Assembly: GCF_040958095.1 (NCBI RefSeq)
Contig: NC_091228.1
Span: 10,765,496 to 10,829,495, forward strand
DNA from: Procambarus clarkii
Lineage: Eukaryota > Arthropoda > Malacostraca > Decapoda > Cambaridae
Direction of reading: 5' to 3'
DNA: 64,000 nt
The notes below the pieces were generated by a model that was given only the letters and a program-made list of their open reading frames with translations, did no database searches and had not been told where the DNA came from. Numbering within the stretch: position 1 is the stretch's first letter; every line of letters begins with the position of its first letter. Below are positions 11,276 to 23,354 of the stretch, in pieces. The translations under genes and the position numbers were made by a program.

Positions 11276-13003
11276 TCAAGGACAGCAGCAGGAGGGGGCA
11301 GAAACCAGGGAATGGACCTCAGCAAGGGCACCAACCGATAGGGAAGCGGAGGCCAAAGAGACCTCCAAAGCAGGAACAGGGAGCGTAACCACCGAAACGG
11401 GAGGGGACGGAGCGAGGGAGTCAGAGATAGGGGGCGAGGAAGAAAGCGAAGCCTTTTTACCTGCTGGGGAGGAGGAAGGAGATGAGTCAGGCTTACGCTT
11501 CTGACTCAAAGAGACAGGCGTCCCTGCAGTTACGTACTGGGCAACGGATTCTAGCGTTTCAACAGAAGCAGAACGAGAGCATACACGACGGTTGTTGGGA
11601 GAGCGATGGACATCAGCCCGTACTGACAGGCGGGGTGGAGAGCCAATAGACAGAGAAGAAGGATGGGAAGGAGGATCGGAGGGAGACGAAGACACAGGAG
11701 ACATGACAGACCGGGCAGAAAGAAGGGGAACCCCAGACAGAGGACTAGGAGGGGGACCCTTCGGGACAGAACTCAAAGGAACAGAAGAGAGGGGCGGTGG
11801 GCGTGTCAGGGTCCAAGGCCTGGAAACGGTTTTGAGTCTGAGGAAGGTGGGAAGGACGGGTAGAGGAAGAGCGCAACATACGAGCATAAGAGACGTTAGC
11901 ATAAGGTGGGAAACGGCGAACTTGGCGTCTCGCCTCAGGAAAAGACAAACGCTCCTGGTGCTTCAAGTTGAGGAAGGCTGCCTCAAGCTTGAATTGTATA
12001 CACGCACAGGTTAAGGTAGGGTGGGCCTCACCTTAATTGAGTCAGCGAACCTGGAAAAAGTGCACTCTGACTTAGTGACCTTCGCCCCCCACACAAAGGA
12101 CAGAGAGAGAGAGTACTGCAGCAGCGGAGAACTCCAAGCCCAAACCTCCAGCACCTATTACAGAGCCGAGGAGAGGGAATGTACTCCTGGACAGAGCACC
12201 TGGCACCAGCAAGAATGACAGAGGGTGGAAGGGTCCTACCATCAAAGATAATCTTCACAACCCGTAGGGGCAGACGGCGACGACCACGAGGGGGACGAGT
12301 AAACGTGTCTACCTGAAGGACAGAATGGCCCTGGGCTTCGAGAATATGCCGAATATCATCGTAGCAGTCCTTCAGATTCCGAACACCGGTTGCAACATGG
12401 GGCGGGAGGAGAATAGTGCCAACACTGGCATTCAACCGAGCGTTCGAGACCCGAACAGGGGTCTTGCCAAGACAGGATATGGCAGCCAAGCGGGCGGCTG
12501 CATCCTGAGAAGGAGCTTCAATGACACGTGTACCGAAACGGGTGGGGTTGCAGGTAACAGAGGCATCTACGGAATCAACAAGATGCCTATGGGGGAAGAA
12601 ATCGTCAGAAGGCGTAGAATCAAGAGGGAGGAGATCAAAGTATTTGGCCCATGAAGCGGGACCAAACAAGGCTTAATACGCATCAGTACTGGAAGGAATC
12701 GAGCGAAAGCGGCTGTGGCACAGACGGCGTTTAGAACCCACAGAGAGGGGTTAAAAGGCGCAGTAAACACAACGAGAGACTGAGCCTTGCCAGGAGACGA
12801 GGTGTTACCACTGGGGGCTTGTTGCTTGATCCAACCACAGAGACAGGGGAGCCGAGGGGAGTAGTCAGGAGGGTCAAAGGAGCAAGGTCGTGGCCCAACG
12901 CAGCGAGGGACACAGAGCCCGGTCTTCCAATACAGTCCAACTCGAGGGCTTGGTCGCCCACCCCACGAGCATGAGAGGGTACAAGAGGAATATTCATAGA
13001 CAT
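11276..13003 (-). pseudogene. LINE B ORF1 (gag-like, CCHC)
   Basis: The start is near 13,003 with a conserved HxxGVGDQA motif shared with the copy at 37,348. The conserved core FGPASWAKYFDLLPLDS to VATGVRNLKD is in one frame (12,669 down). It continues to a zinc-binding region (RLCNRCWRFG, CPLCGG) near 12,130-12,050 and a Ser/Pro-rich tail with PAGKKASLSSSPP. Frameshifts separate the parts. The protein family is an RNA-binding ORF1; the assignment rests on position, the cysteine motifs and the paralogous copy. Confidence 0.75.
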
Positions 13004-13550
13004 AAATACGAAAAGAAACACGTTAATTCACGAATGTGCCCCCACACCCACCATGGAGCCACAATTAGAGGCAGGACACCCAACAAGAAGCTATCGCCGA
13101 TCATGCCGGGGCCCCCCAGGGGTGCGTCGTGAGCATACGCCCCACAAACGACACCTTAAGAACCGTCAGTCTGTCGAGATCGTGTTCAGTGACGAAAGGA
13201 GGATTGACAATAAAAGGTTCCCCTCGCTCGAGACGTTGGGTACTACAGTTCTACGGGTGCAAGAGTATGCCTCCTCAAACACCAAAAGAATGATCAAAAC
13301 AGGCACTAGGTCAGCAGGAAATGACAATGAGAAAGGAGAAGAGGGGGGGGGGGGAAACGAAACAAAAGGAAAAGAAAAAGGCGTCCAGCAAAATTTGTGA
13401 GGACAGCAGCAGGAGCACAAGGCTACAAAAGGACAGAGGACCGTTTCCAGGAGCATCACACTCCGGCAGCCACCCACCAATCCCCCTCACGGCAGCAACG
13501 AGCTGGACAGGGAGGGGGCCACGTGAAGGAAGCTGAAGCATCGAAAGCAT

Positions 13551-14925
13551 TGCTTAATATCAGTGAAACGTTCTGTTGAGATTTGTTCAGGTGTTCATAT
13601 GTACCCAAAGCATTTTAATCCCTGATCAATCACCTAGGTAGCGTGGGCAGTAGTAGCAAACGTTTTCTTTAGAGTGGGGCGTGGGTTGTCTTTGGTGATT
13701 GTGTATTTATATAGCTTGTTGCTATTGACTATTGATTTCAAGTATTTCATTGTCGTTGTGGTCCCTGGCTATGAGGCAATTGAATCGCGACACACAGTCC
13801 TTCCAGCTTGGAATTTGCCAGTAGCAATGGGAATTATGCCTACTGCATGGAGTGCAGACACTATCAGGGTGTAGAACTTTCTGAAGCTCATCTTCAGTTG
13901 GAAGCAAAACAATTGCACGTTTGCAAGTGCAATTGCAAACGTGCAATTGGTGGTAAGATAAGTTTCAACAGGTGAAAATTCACCATGTGTGCCAAGAACA
14001 TTGGAAATCTGGGTTTCATTACGTTTATGAGGTTCAACGATCTTTATTCTAAGTCTTACTGGCATGATGATGGAGGTAGCAAGATTGGTGGCTAGCAATA
14101 ATTGCTGGTGAGAGTGAAGTTTTAATGATCAGTCAAAATCCTAGAATTGCACAAAGTGCTCCTAATTCTAACAAACCCTAGCCATACTACAATGGCGACA
14201 ATGTAGCCCCGACTCTTTGCGTGACCAGATTTACTACCGATTGGCTGTGGAACTTGCGCTGTCAGTTAAATCAAGTGGAGAAAGAGCAAGAGTAGAGTAA
14301 CAGATCAGAAAGACAGGGGTTAGTACATATAGTGTAGTTCAAAACGGATTAGTGATAGGGGCTGATGGAGAGGTGGGGTGGGATGAGAGGTGGGGTGGGA
14401 TGAGTGGTGAGGTGAAAATGGAGAATGGTAGATGAATGAGATGTGGTAGGGTTGAGGAGAGAAGGGTGAGGATGGGATGGAACTGTGAAGGGTGAAGGAT
14501 GTGGAGAGTAAAGGGAGTGGTCGGTGAGTGGAGGAAGATGGCAGGGGGCTGGCTTAGAGATGGCGGTTGGCGTAGCGCCCCTCCTGCCGACTTGCTGGCC
14601 AACAATTGACGATTTCGTCTTTGTGGTTGTTAATCTTCCTGGTTTCTTGCTGTCAGATGGATGTAGTTTGGTTTAACCAATTGCCGACAACCACACAGGT
14701 CTCGAATCGGCGACAGGAGGTCAAAGGGCTGTGAGAGACAACTGCTCTCAACGACGGCTGGGAGTGAGCGCTCTTCAGTTCTATATACACAAATTTCAAT
14801 TATAAAGTTTTATTAAACAAGAGAGATTTTATACAAAATTTGAGAATATCCTGAGTTACTTTATAATTTATTGAAAGACTTTAGTTTTGTTTTATTAGTT
14901 TTATAAAATTGTAATATCAATATAG
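13551..14925. other. Unassigned spacer
   Basis: No gene recognised. Frames at 13,722-14,098 (-) and 14,339-14,605 (-, Pro-rich) have no recognisable domain. A perfect hairpin sits at 13,911-13,948 and purine-rich low complexity at 14,345-14,530. Confidence 0.4.
13911..13948. repeat. Perfect 16-bp inverted repeat, 6-nt spacer
   Basis: AATTGCACGTTTGCAA (13,911-13,926) is followed after GTGCAA by its exact reverse complement at 13,933-13,948. Function unknown. Confidence 0.85.
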
Positions 14926-15075
14926 CTATAGGTTAAGTACTAATTGTAATTAAGAAGCAATAAATGCTATTTACATGCTTGTCCTCCTACACTCCCAGGG
15001 ATAGGTTAGGTCGTGGTTTTCTATGCAGCTTTTCAATTAAGCTCTAACATATCTCAATATTTTTGTGCAATGCTG
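14926..15075. mobile_element. Fragment of the 2607-3034 foldback family
   Basis: TAGGTTAAGTACTAATTGTA, GAAGCAATAA, then GATAGGTTAGG and TTTTCTATGCAGCTTTTCAA follow the same order as the right half of the element at 2607-3034, with divergence and gaps. Confidence 0.6.
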
Positions 15076-15083
15076 GCGATTAA

Positions 15084-16200
15084 GTGTATTTATGTACTAT
15101 GCCGATAGTCGGGATTGTACTTATTACATTTAGTATTATAACGAACTGTCTATACAGAGGATGGACTCAGGACAGATCGTCAGATAGTGTTTACAATCAT
15201 GCATGCAAAGGAAGCAATTCTTGCAAGGAAAAACCTTCTGTACCAATGTGGGAGGTTAGAGGAAAGTATTCCTCCAGAGGGACATGATGAGGGAAGAGGT
15301 AGTAAAGGCAGCAGAAGCGAGGAGTAAAGGCAGCAGAAGCGAGGAGGAAACACAGGGGCAGAGGAGAGAACCAGGGAACCACAGACCCCAACTCAACTGC
15401 CCTGGAGGGAAGTGAGGGTACTCCCAACCTGCACCCCAGCAACCCCAGAGAAGAGGACAACACTCCCATCTTCCTCCCTATAGAAATCCCCCTACACTGA
15501 ACCCTCCCTGCCCTCCTTCCAAGGCCCAGTCTACCCTCCCTTACCCTCTCCTTCTTCCCCTCCCCCAATACCCTCCCTGTACCCCCTTCCCCACCACGCC
15601 TTACCTTCCTTGTCCCATTTCACCCCATTCCCTTCCCGTCCGCTTTCACCCCATACCCTTCCTGTCTCCTTTCACCCCATTCCCTTCCTGTTCTCTTTCA
15701 CCCTATTCCCTCCCTGTCCCCTCCCTCCTGTCACCTCATACCCTCCCGGTCTCACATCACCCCATTCCATCCCTAGCGCCCCATCCTCCCTCACCCAATA
15801 TCCTCCCTGTACATCCCCATCCCCTCATCTCATACTGTCCCCCCTTTCCTTGTCCCTCCCCCCCCCCCTCGCCCTAGCATCAGATAATACCCTGTTAACC
15901 ATCTCACAAGCACCCTCCCCAACCACTGTTCTCCCTGCCATCCCACCCCCAGACTCCACTGCATTCCCCAACCCATGACCTCCCTCCCCTTCCACCACAT
16001 GCCCCCTGTGCTCCCCCATTCCATGCCCTAAGTGACCCCCAACACCAGACCCCTTTCAGCCACACCACACCAGACCATCCCAGCCCCTAGGTACCAGCTC
16101 CTCCAACTCCCCCCCCCCCCTTACACCCCAGGTCCCCCATTCCTAGTCTCAACCTCCCCTCAGATACCCATTGCCCCTCCAGTCCCAAGGGAATCAACAG
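15084..16200 (+). pseudogene. LINE C 5' region, Pro-rich linker
   Basis: A short frame (15,084-15,287) with CKGSNSCKEKP is followed by pyrimidine-rich DNA coding for proline/serine in one frame (15,610-15,978 and 16,032 onward). By position this is the ORF1 or N-terminal extension of the LINE. No domain is recognisable. Confidence 0.4.
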
Positions 16201-17096
16201 AAACTGAGAATGGACAGAAGAGAGTCAACATTAAGGTAATGTACTCTAACATAATTGGGATCACAAGCAAGGCAAGTGAACTTAGGGAAAGAGCACAAGA
16301 AGCGAACCCAGTTGTAATTGGACTAAGAAACAACACTCAGGAATAATAACAAAAGCGGTGTTTCTCCAGAAATACACTGTAATAAGGAGAGAAGGGGAAG
16401 GAAGGGGAGAAGGCGGAATGGCCCTACTGATGAGAAAGGAATGGAGTTTTGAGGAAATGATTATTCCCAACTGTGAGGAGTTCAGAGACTTCATAACAGG
16501 AACCATGACGATGGGAGGACCAAGAGTAGTAGTAACAGTGATATATTATACAAGACCCAGGCAAGAGTATGACAAGAAAAACAAGGCGGTTAACACTATA
16601 ATTGAGAGAGCAGCCGCTCTCTCAATTATCGAATCGAACCCATTTTAGTAGGAATCGAACCCATCTGCTCATCATGAAGGACTTCAATCACGTAAGGATA
16701 GACTGGGAAAACAAGGAACAGCGTGGAGGTGAGGAAGCATGGGGAGCTAAACTACTGGGAGTGGCGACAAAGAACTTTTTAAGTCAGCATGTTAGGGATG
16801 CCACAAGAATGAGAGGCAACGATGAACCAGCAAAACTCGTCCTAGTATTCACTCTGAACGACTCAGACATTAGGGAAATCTGTTTCGAAACCCCAGTGGG
16901 AATGAGTGATCACAGTGTATTTATGTTTGAGTTCCTGGTCGAAGTAGGATTAAGGTACGCAAAGAAAAGCCCAGAACACAATAGGTTGGCATTTCGGAGG
17001 GGAAACTATGAGGAGATAAGAAAATTTCTAACAGATGTAGCGTGGGAAACAGAACTCAGAGGAAAGACGGCCCAAGACATTAACTACATCACGTAG
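16200..17096 (+). pseudogene. LINE C endonuclease fragments
   Basis: VMYSNIIGITSKASELRERA opens the EEP domain, followed by a frame with RREGEGRGEGGMALLMRKEW and VVTVIYYTRP. The next frame carries LLIMKDFNHVRIDWEN (degenerate GDFN block) and PVGMSDHSVFMFEFLV (SDH block). At least two frameshifts. Confidence 0.8.
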
Positions 17097-17479
17097 AAGT
17101 GTAAGGAGGCAGCAGACCAGTTCGTCCCAGTCCAAAATGAAAAAACGAAATAGAGACAAGAAACCCATGGTTTAATCAGAGATGTAAGATGGCAAAGTAA
17201 CGAAGTACAAGGGTATGGAGAAACTATAGTAATAACATTACAAGAGAGATCAGAGAAAGATACCACAGTGACAGGAATGAGTATGTCTGGGTGAGAAGAG
17301 AGAGTGACAATATGAAAATGACATAGCAAGCAAGACAAAGACAACCTAAATTTCTGCACAGCCACATCCGGAGAAAAATAAAGGTGAAGGAACAAATAAT
17401 GAAATTTAGGGTAGGGGCAGACAGATTCACTACAAACAACAAGGAGGTGTACGAAGAACTCTAGAAGAGATTCTAGGAG

Positions 17480-18357
17480 GTCTTCACAGTAGAGCAAGGA
17501 GACGTCCCAGAGATATGAGAAGGGAATATCAAACCAGACACCTCTAGAGGTGTTTGTGATTACAAGGGGGAGGTGAGGAAGTGTCTGCTAGAATTGGATG
17601 TGACAAAGGCTATAGGTCCGGATGAAATCTCAACATGGAAGGAGCAGAAGCTCTGTGTGTCACTCTGCATGGTATACAAATAATCACTGGTAACAGGTGA
17701 ACTGCCAAGAATTTGGAAGATGCCAATGTAGTCCCAATATACAAGAAGGGGTGATAGGCAGGAGGCACTGAACTACAGGCCAGTGTCCCTAACTTGCACA
17801 TCATTTAAAATGGATAAGATTGTGCTAAAAAAAACTAGTGGAACATCTGGAGCGAAAGAACTTTGTAACAGCAGCATGGGTTCAGGGATGGCAAGTCCTG
17901 CCTCACAGAATTAATTGCCTACGAACAGGCAAGATAGAGAGGGCTGGGCAGACTGCATATTTTTGGATCACCAGAAGGCCTTTGACAGTACTACATGAGA
18001 GACTAATGTAAAAGCTGGAGATGCAGTCGGGAGTAAAAGGGAAGGTACTCCACTGGATAAGGGAGTACCTAAGCAACAGATGACAGCGAGTCACTGTGAA
18101 AGGTGAGGTCTCAGATTGGCGAGGCGTCACCAGTTGAGTCCCGCAGGGTTCAGTCCTTGGACCAATACTGTTTCATATATGTAAATAATCTCCCAGAGGG
18201 TAATGACTCTTTCCTCTCATTGTTTGCTGATGATGCAAAGATTATAAGAAGGATTAAGACAGATGAAGTTAGTATGAGGCTACAAGATGACCTAGTCAAA
18301 CTGAATGAATGGTTCAATAAATGGCTACTAAAGTTCAACCCGAGTAAATGTAATTAA
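17480..18357 (+). pseudogene. LINE C reverse transcriptase fragments
   Basis: Landmarks in order: an LELDVTKAIGPDEIS-like RT1 block near 17,593, EALNYRPVSLTC near 17,765, and the catalytic core SLFADDAKIIRRI with the downstream LNEWFNKWLLKFNPSKCN at 18,103-18,357. The FADD box is intact but the frame is interrupted many times. Confidence 0.8.
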
Positions 18358-18612
18358 ATGAAACTAGGCAGTGGAAACAGGAAGCCAGACAAGATACCGA
18401 ATGGGAGAAGAAGTCCTTCATGAAAGTGACAGAAAGATCTAGGAGTTGATATCATAACAAACATTTCTCCTGAAGCTCACAAAAAGAATAACGTCAGCGA
18501 CATACGCAAGGCTGGTTAACACCAGAACTACCTTCAGGAACCTGTGTAAGGAATCATTCTGAACTTTGTACACCACATATGGAAGACCAATCCTGAAGTA
18601 TGCAGCCCCAGC

Positions 18613-18894
18613 ATGAGGCCGTACCTTGTCAAACATAAGAAACTGGAAAAAGTTCAGAGGTATGCCACTAGGCTAGATCCAGAACTAAGAGGCATGGGTT
18701 ATGAGGAAAGGCTGCGAGAAATACACCTCACTGCTCTGGAAGACAGAAGAGCTCGGGGAGACATGATCACTACCTACAAAATTCTCAGAGGTATTGATAA
18801 GGTAGATAAGGTTAAACTGTTTAACACGAGGGGTATGCGAACAAGGGGGGTACATGTGGAAACCGAGTACCCAAATAAGCCACAGGGACGTTAG
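18613..18894 (+). pseudogene. LINE C CR1-type C-terminal domain
   Basis: KLEKVQRYATRLDPELRGMG, YEERLREIHLTALEDRRARG and DMITTYKILRGIDKVD are the characteristic C-terminal blocks of CR1-like RT proteins. The frame ends at 18,894 and its sequence continues in other frames to about 19,080. Confidence 0.8.
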
Positions 18895-19099
18895 AAAGAA
18901 CTTTTTCTGTCTGAAAAGTTAATAAATGGAATGCATTAAGCAGTGATGTGGTGGAGGCAGACTCCATACACAGATTCAAATGTAGATATGATAGAGCCCA
19001 GTATGCTTAGGAACCTGTACACCAGTTGATTGACAGTTGAGAGGCGGGACCAATGAGCCAGAGCTCAACCCCCCACATGCACAACTAGATACGTACACT

Positions 19100-19176
19100 T
19101 GCAGCTCCCTCACACACCTGCAGCTCCCTCACACACCTGCAGCTCCCTCACACACCTGCAGCTCCCTCACACATCT
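19100..19176. repeat. 19-bp minisatellite, 4 copies
   Basis: GCAGCTCCCTCACACACCT repeats at 19,101, 19,120, 19,139 and 19,158, directly downstream of the CR1-like element. Confidence 0.9.
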
Positions 19177-19739
19177 GCAACAGAAAGACTCTTAAGTATG
19201 TTTTAGAACAAATTAACTAGTGCATTCAACTTTAAAATATCTATACAAGTACAAATATGTAAAGGACATTTGTAGACATTCTGGATCTAGAAAAGGATTT
19301 GAATGCAGCTACTAACTTATCAAAAGATATCTATATATACTTAGGAAAGGAGAATGTCGCTTTGGATCAACACGTAGATTTTTTTGTTTTCGTTTTATGT
19401 GCGAAACCTCATTCAATGAAAGAAAAGGCTATGAACTCGGCTGCCCATACCTTCACGTGAAAGGCACTAATGGAACCCTACATATAGTGGCAAACAAGAA
19501 AATGACTTTAGAGGAAAGAAATCTCTTTTTATAACCAGACAAAGAGGTTTCAAAAAGTGGAGCAAAGTGTATGTATGGAACTGGCTGAAATACCTACTTG
19601 CACACCAGTCACATCTACAATTACACCCTACAACAGAGCTACAACTGGGACAGGCAACAACTATACAACAATCTGTACTGATCTGAACAAAACTGACATG
19701 CTCACGCATAACTGATCTGCCAGAAAAATCTTCATCAAA
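19177..19739. other. Spacer, no gene seen
   Basis: AT-rich DNA; a minus-strand frame at 19,467-19,709 is Cys-rich but unrecognised and unsupported. Confidence 0.4.
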
Positions 19740-19749
19740 TTACCCCAAA

Positions 19750-20470
19750 TAGAGCAACCCAATGGTCTTTGCCAACATACAAGGACTAAAATCAAGAGCA
19801 AAAAATTTCCTTTTTAATTGGCCTCTTCACTGAGTCAAATGCAGTACTTGGAGTTCTCACAGAAACTCATGCAGGTAACTTTTGGACAGTGCACATAAGA
19901 ATATAATCTATACAGATGTGATAGGGTAAATATGTCACATGGAGGGACAGGTATGTACATAACAGAAGACTTTGTATGCCCTGGGCATCTTAACTACAAA
20001 TGAGGTGGTAGTTAACTCTTCCTGGGAGAAAAAGATAAATATACTTACTTATTATTCTAATATAAACATATAATATAATTATATATTATTATATGCAAAC
20101 TGCCAGATGCAACGAGTGAGGAATTCACATATTACATAAACAAAATAGAGAATAACCTCGATAATCTGGCAAACCCAATACCTGATATTATCTTCCTAGG
20201 TGACTTCAACCTGCACAAGTCTCATATGCAGAATATTATACCAAGAATAAACAAGAATATTATACCAAGAAACCTATCTGGACATAACCAACCATAGATT
20301 AGAGAACTACTTAGATTCTGGGACAAATTTTCACTCAACCAACAGATGCGAGATTGAACTAGGAACGGAAATATTATAGATCTGAACTTTATAATCAAAG
20401 AAGACAATCAGGGACATTACAATCTTAGATACATAATACTCAGATCACAAACTCATTGAAGTGCAAACAT
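19750..20470 (+). pseudogene. LINE D copy 1 endonuclease remnants
   Basis: VFANIQGLKSRAKNF near 19,760 and IPDIIFLGDFNLHKS near 20,180-20,225 are the start and GDFN blocks of an EEP domain. An AT-rich insertion-like patch (20,060-20,095) and stops interrupt the frame. Confidence 0.7.
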
Positions 20471-21129
20471 TAATACTCGTAATAGGCTTAAAACAACGAT
20501 TAAGCAAGAGGGATTATTCAATAAATTCAATTTTAATTAAAGGATAAACTGGGAAAAGTTAAACAGGGAACTAAGAACAGTTTCCTATTGAATGTTTGTA
20601 AGTAACTAAAATCTCACAATAGGAATACAATTGACTTCCGAAGTATATAAATTGTCAAACATGTTCCTTTGTTGAAAGCCAAAAAGAGGACCAATGTAGA
20701 AAGATAACGCAGACGGAACTACAAAAGGAAAAACATAACGGAACTTCTTAAGCAGAGACACGTCTATCCCTACAAATAAGGAATAATTTATACAGGATGT
20801 TTGAAGAAATCTAGTACAGACTGAAGCAATCATATATGATTAAAGGAATCCAACTAGAACAAAGTCATACACGTGATAAAGAAAACCTAAAATATTTCTT
20901 CACATGTGAAATAAATATTTTTATCTTAACAAAAAATCAATAATAGACCTATTCTTACAAGTGAAGGGTAATACACAGAGGATGACAAAGAAATTAGTTA
21001 AATCCTATAAAAGCAAAATGAGGACATGTTCAGCACCCAAATAAACAGCATGGCAGTGGAAGAACCGGACAGTTTCTTTATGCGTGATATCTAAACTCTT
21101 GAAAATATAACTAATATTAACAAGAATTT

Positions 21130-22133
21130 TGCTGATTTTGAATGAGAAATTGACATTATGTCCATGCACTCAGCCCCGGGTCAAAACTCGCGGAATTCAA
21201 TATTTATAAAGAAATGCAAAGTGCCTGTAGCAAAGTGTGGAGAAAACTTTGACACAGGAGATACACCAGATTCGCTTAAATCAATACATCTAGCTCCCCT
21301 TCACAAGGAAGGTAACGAAGCATAGTAGACTAAGAATTATGGACCAGTTGTAGTAACGTCCCACATAATAAGAGTATTTCAATGAGTGATCAGGAATCAG
21401 GTCTCCAGTTTAATGGAGACCTTTGTCCTCCACAACCCAGATCAACATGTATTTAGAGCGGGAATATCATGCATTTCGCAGCTACTTAGCTACTACGGCA
21501 AAATCACTGAGGCATTAAAAAAAAAATAGAATTCCGATGAGGCATACACTGACTTCGAAAAGGCATTTCATGAATGTGACCATGGAGTGTTTAGTACACA
21601 AAATGAGATTAATGAAAATGTCAGGTAAAGTAGGATGGTGGATATTCAATTTTATGTAGAACAGAACAGTTTCAATCAACCAAATAAAATCGAGTTCAAG
21701 CGCAATTAAAAGCTCTGTACTTCAGGGTACAGTCTTTGCTCCACAGCTTTTCCTTATTCTCATCAGATATAGACAAAAACACATGTCACAGCTTTGTGTC
21801 ATCTTTTGCAGCTGACACAAAATCAGCATGAAAATTATTTCTGTTCAAGACATTGATAAACTACAGCAGAAGTCAATAAAGTTTTCGTCTGAGTAGGAGA
21901 AAATAACATGATGTTTAACAGTGATGAATTCCACGTACTCAGGTACGGTATAAATAAGGACATAGAACAAAATTCAGGATAGAAAAGACAAATCTGCTCA
22001 TAGTAGAAAAGCATCATGTAAAAGATCTGGGAATAATATGTAATGACCTAACGTTTAGAGCACATAACCATGCAAATTTAGCATAAGCCAAAAAATTATC
22101 GGATGGATTGTGAGAACCGTCAAATCCATGGAT
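21130..22133 (+). pseudogene. LINE D copy 1 reverse transcriptase remnants
   Basis: The plus strand shows, in changing frames, LHKEGN, KNYGPVVVTSHIIRVF, NPDQHVFRAGISCISQLL, then VLQGTVFAPQLFL. It lines up with the better preserved copy at 61,166-62,523. Many stops. Confidence 0.7.
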
Positions 22134-22144
22134 CCCATCACAAT
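22134..22144. repeat. Target-site duplication, left copy
   Basis: CCCATCACAAT, repeated exactly at 22,336-22,346. The paralogous LINE at 61,24x-61,27x carries the uninterrupted site. Confidence 0.85.
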
Positions 22145-22335
22145 CAAGACTAAACCACACACCAGAAGATGTGGAGACGATGACGTTTCGGTCCGTCCTG
22201 GATCATAATCGAGTCTTGATAATGGTCCAGGACGGACCATGATCCTGGACGAACCAAAACGTTGTCGTCTCCTCATCTTCTGGTGAGTGGTTTATTCTTC
22301 ATATCTTCAGCCACATTGTGACCCATCGTCTGCAA
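22145..22335. mobile_element. 191-bp SINE/foldback-like insertion in LINE D
   Basis: The insert begins CAAGACTAAACCACACACCA and contains an internal imperfect palindrome (GAAGATGTGGAGACGATGAC ... GTTGTCGTCTCCTCATCTTC). It is flanked by an exact 11-bp duplication. The length of the duplication resembles target-primed insertion rather than a cut-and-paste element. No tRNA-like boxes are obvious. Confidence 0.75.
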
Positions 22336-22346
22336 CCCATCACAAT
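22336..22346. repeat. Target-site duplication, right copy
   Basis: CCCATCACAAT, identical to 22,134-22,144. Confidence 0.85.
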
Positions 22347-22930
22347 GGTTGTACTATTCAAATACCTTCTGTTGTCCCGTCTTGAGTACTGCTTGATACT
22401 CTCTTCCCCTCTCAGAGCAGAAGAGATTGCTGAAATAGCGGGAATACAGACAACATATATGGCATACATAGACGCGATAAAGCACCTAAATTATTGGGAT
22501 CATCTTAAAGCTCTCCAAATGTACTCCCTAGAAAGGAGACGATTGAGGTATCAAATAATATACACGTGGGAAATACTGTTGGGCCAGGTCCCAAATCTAC
22601 ACATACTGGAGTTAACGATATGGAAGGAAATGCCAAATAGCACCATTGAAGAGCTGATAGGCACAACCACAGAACATCATAACTGAGAACATCAATCAGT
22701 ATAATCAGAGGTCCACTGTTCAACATACAGCGAGAATAAGAAATATTGCTAGAACAAACGTGGACGTCTTCAAGAGAAAATTGGATAGTTTTCTTCAAGA
22801 ATTGCCATGCCAACCAGGCAGTGGTGGGTATGTGGGCCTGCGGGCCGCTCCAAGTAACAGCCTGTTGGACCAAGTTCTCGAGTCAAGCCTGGCCCCGGCC
22901 GGGCTTGGAGAGTAGAAGAACTTCCAGAAC
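22346..22930 (+). pseudogene. LINE D copy 1 C-terminal domain
   Basis: The frame at 22,318-22,686 contains ITMVVLFKYLLLSRLEYCL and IKHLNYWDHLKALQMYSLER, collinear with 61,251-60,670. A second frame to about 22,930 codes for the CGPLQVTACWTKFSSQAWP-like end. The start of this segment is joined to the upstream RT across the insertion. Confidence 0.75.
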
Positions 22931-23354
22931 CCCACCCAGGCACGGTACTAAATTTGTAATATAAACAAAAGCTCAGGATTATGTAAATACGCTTTTGTGA
23001 AATGTAGAAGTTTGTGTGTGTAGTAATTATTCATGGAATAATAGCATTCACAGTGGCCCTGTATGCACTGCCTGGAGATTAGGGCAGAGATTGACAGGTT
23101 AATGAAGCAGGTGAAACAGTAATGGTGGGCAAGGTGTCTCACAAAGATGTATAGGAGAAGATCCATCGAGATAGCTGGCGAGTGGTGGATAAATTTACTC
23201 AAGACGGCAAAGGACGTCAAAGAAATAAACACTGGTTAAAATGTAGAACCACTTCAGTTGAACGAGGGAAGAGCATTAGCGGTAACTAACCAGATGAGCT
23301 GAATATCACTGCAATCTAACCAAACACCTAACTCGTGTTTAACTTACCTAACCA

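Larger units (their letters stand above)
7385..13550 (-). mobile_element. RNase H-bearing jockey/I-group LINE (LINE B, copy 1)
   Basis: Minus-strand order: ORF1 gag (from about 13,003), Ser/Pro-rich spacer, endonuclease (11,101-10,301), RT (about 9,508-8,314) and RNase H (8,468-7,791), with a C-terminal tail to about 7,385. The RNase H domain places it in the RNase H-bearing part of the jockey/I group. A second 5' part of the same family is at 35,302-37,585. Repeated frameshifts make it non-functional. Confidence 0.85.
15090..19080 (+). mobile_element. CR1-like non-LTR retrotransposon (LINE C)
   Basis: Plus-strand order: a short Cys/Lys-containing piece, a long Pro-rich region (15,480-16,190), an endonuclease (16,200-17,000), an RT (about 17,480-18,357) and a CR1-type C-terminus (18,613-18,894). 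A same-family fragment is at 23,355-24,050 (-). Multiple stops and frameshifts make it a dead copy. Confidence 0.8.
19740..22960 (+). mobile_element. Degraded non-LTR retrotransposon (LINE D, copy 1)
   Basis: Plus-strand endonuclease (about 19,750-20,470), linker, RT (about 21,130-22,130) and C-terminus (22,346-22,930). It is the same family as the minus-strand LINE at 60,645-63,660: both share QALQMYSLERRR-type and EIKHLNYWD-type C-terminal blocks and the 3' sequence ending in a GGGCTTGG-GAGTAGAAGAACT motif. It is heavily decayed and interrupted by the insertion at 22,145-22,335. Confidence 0.8.
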
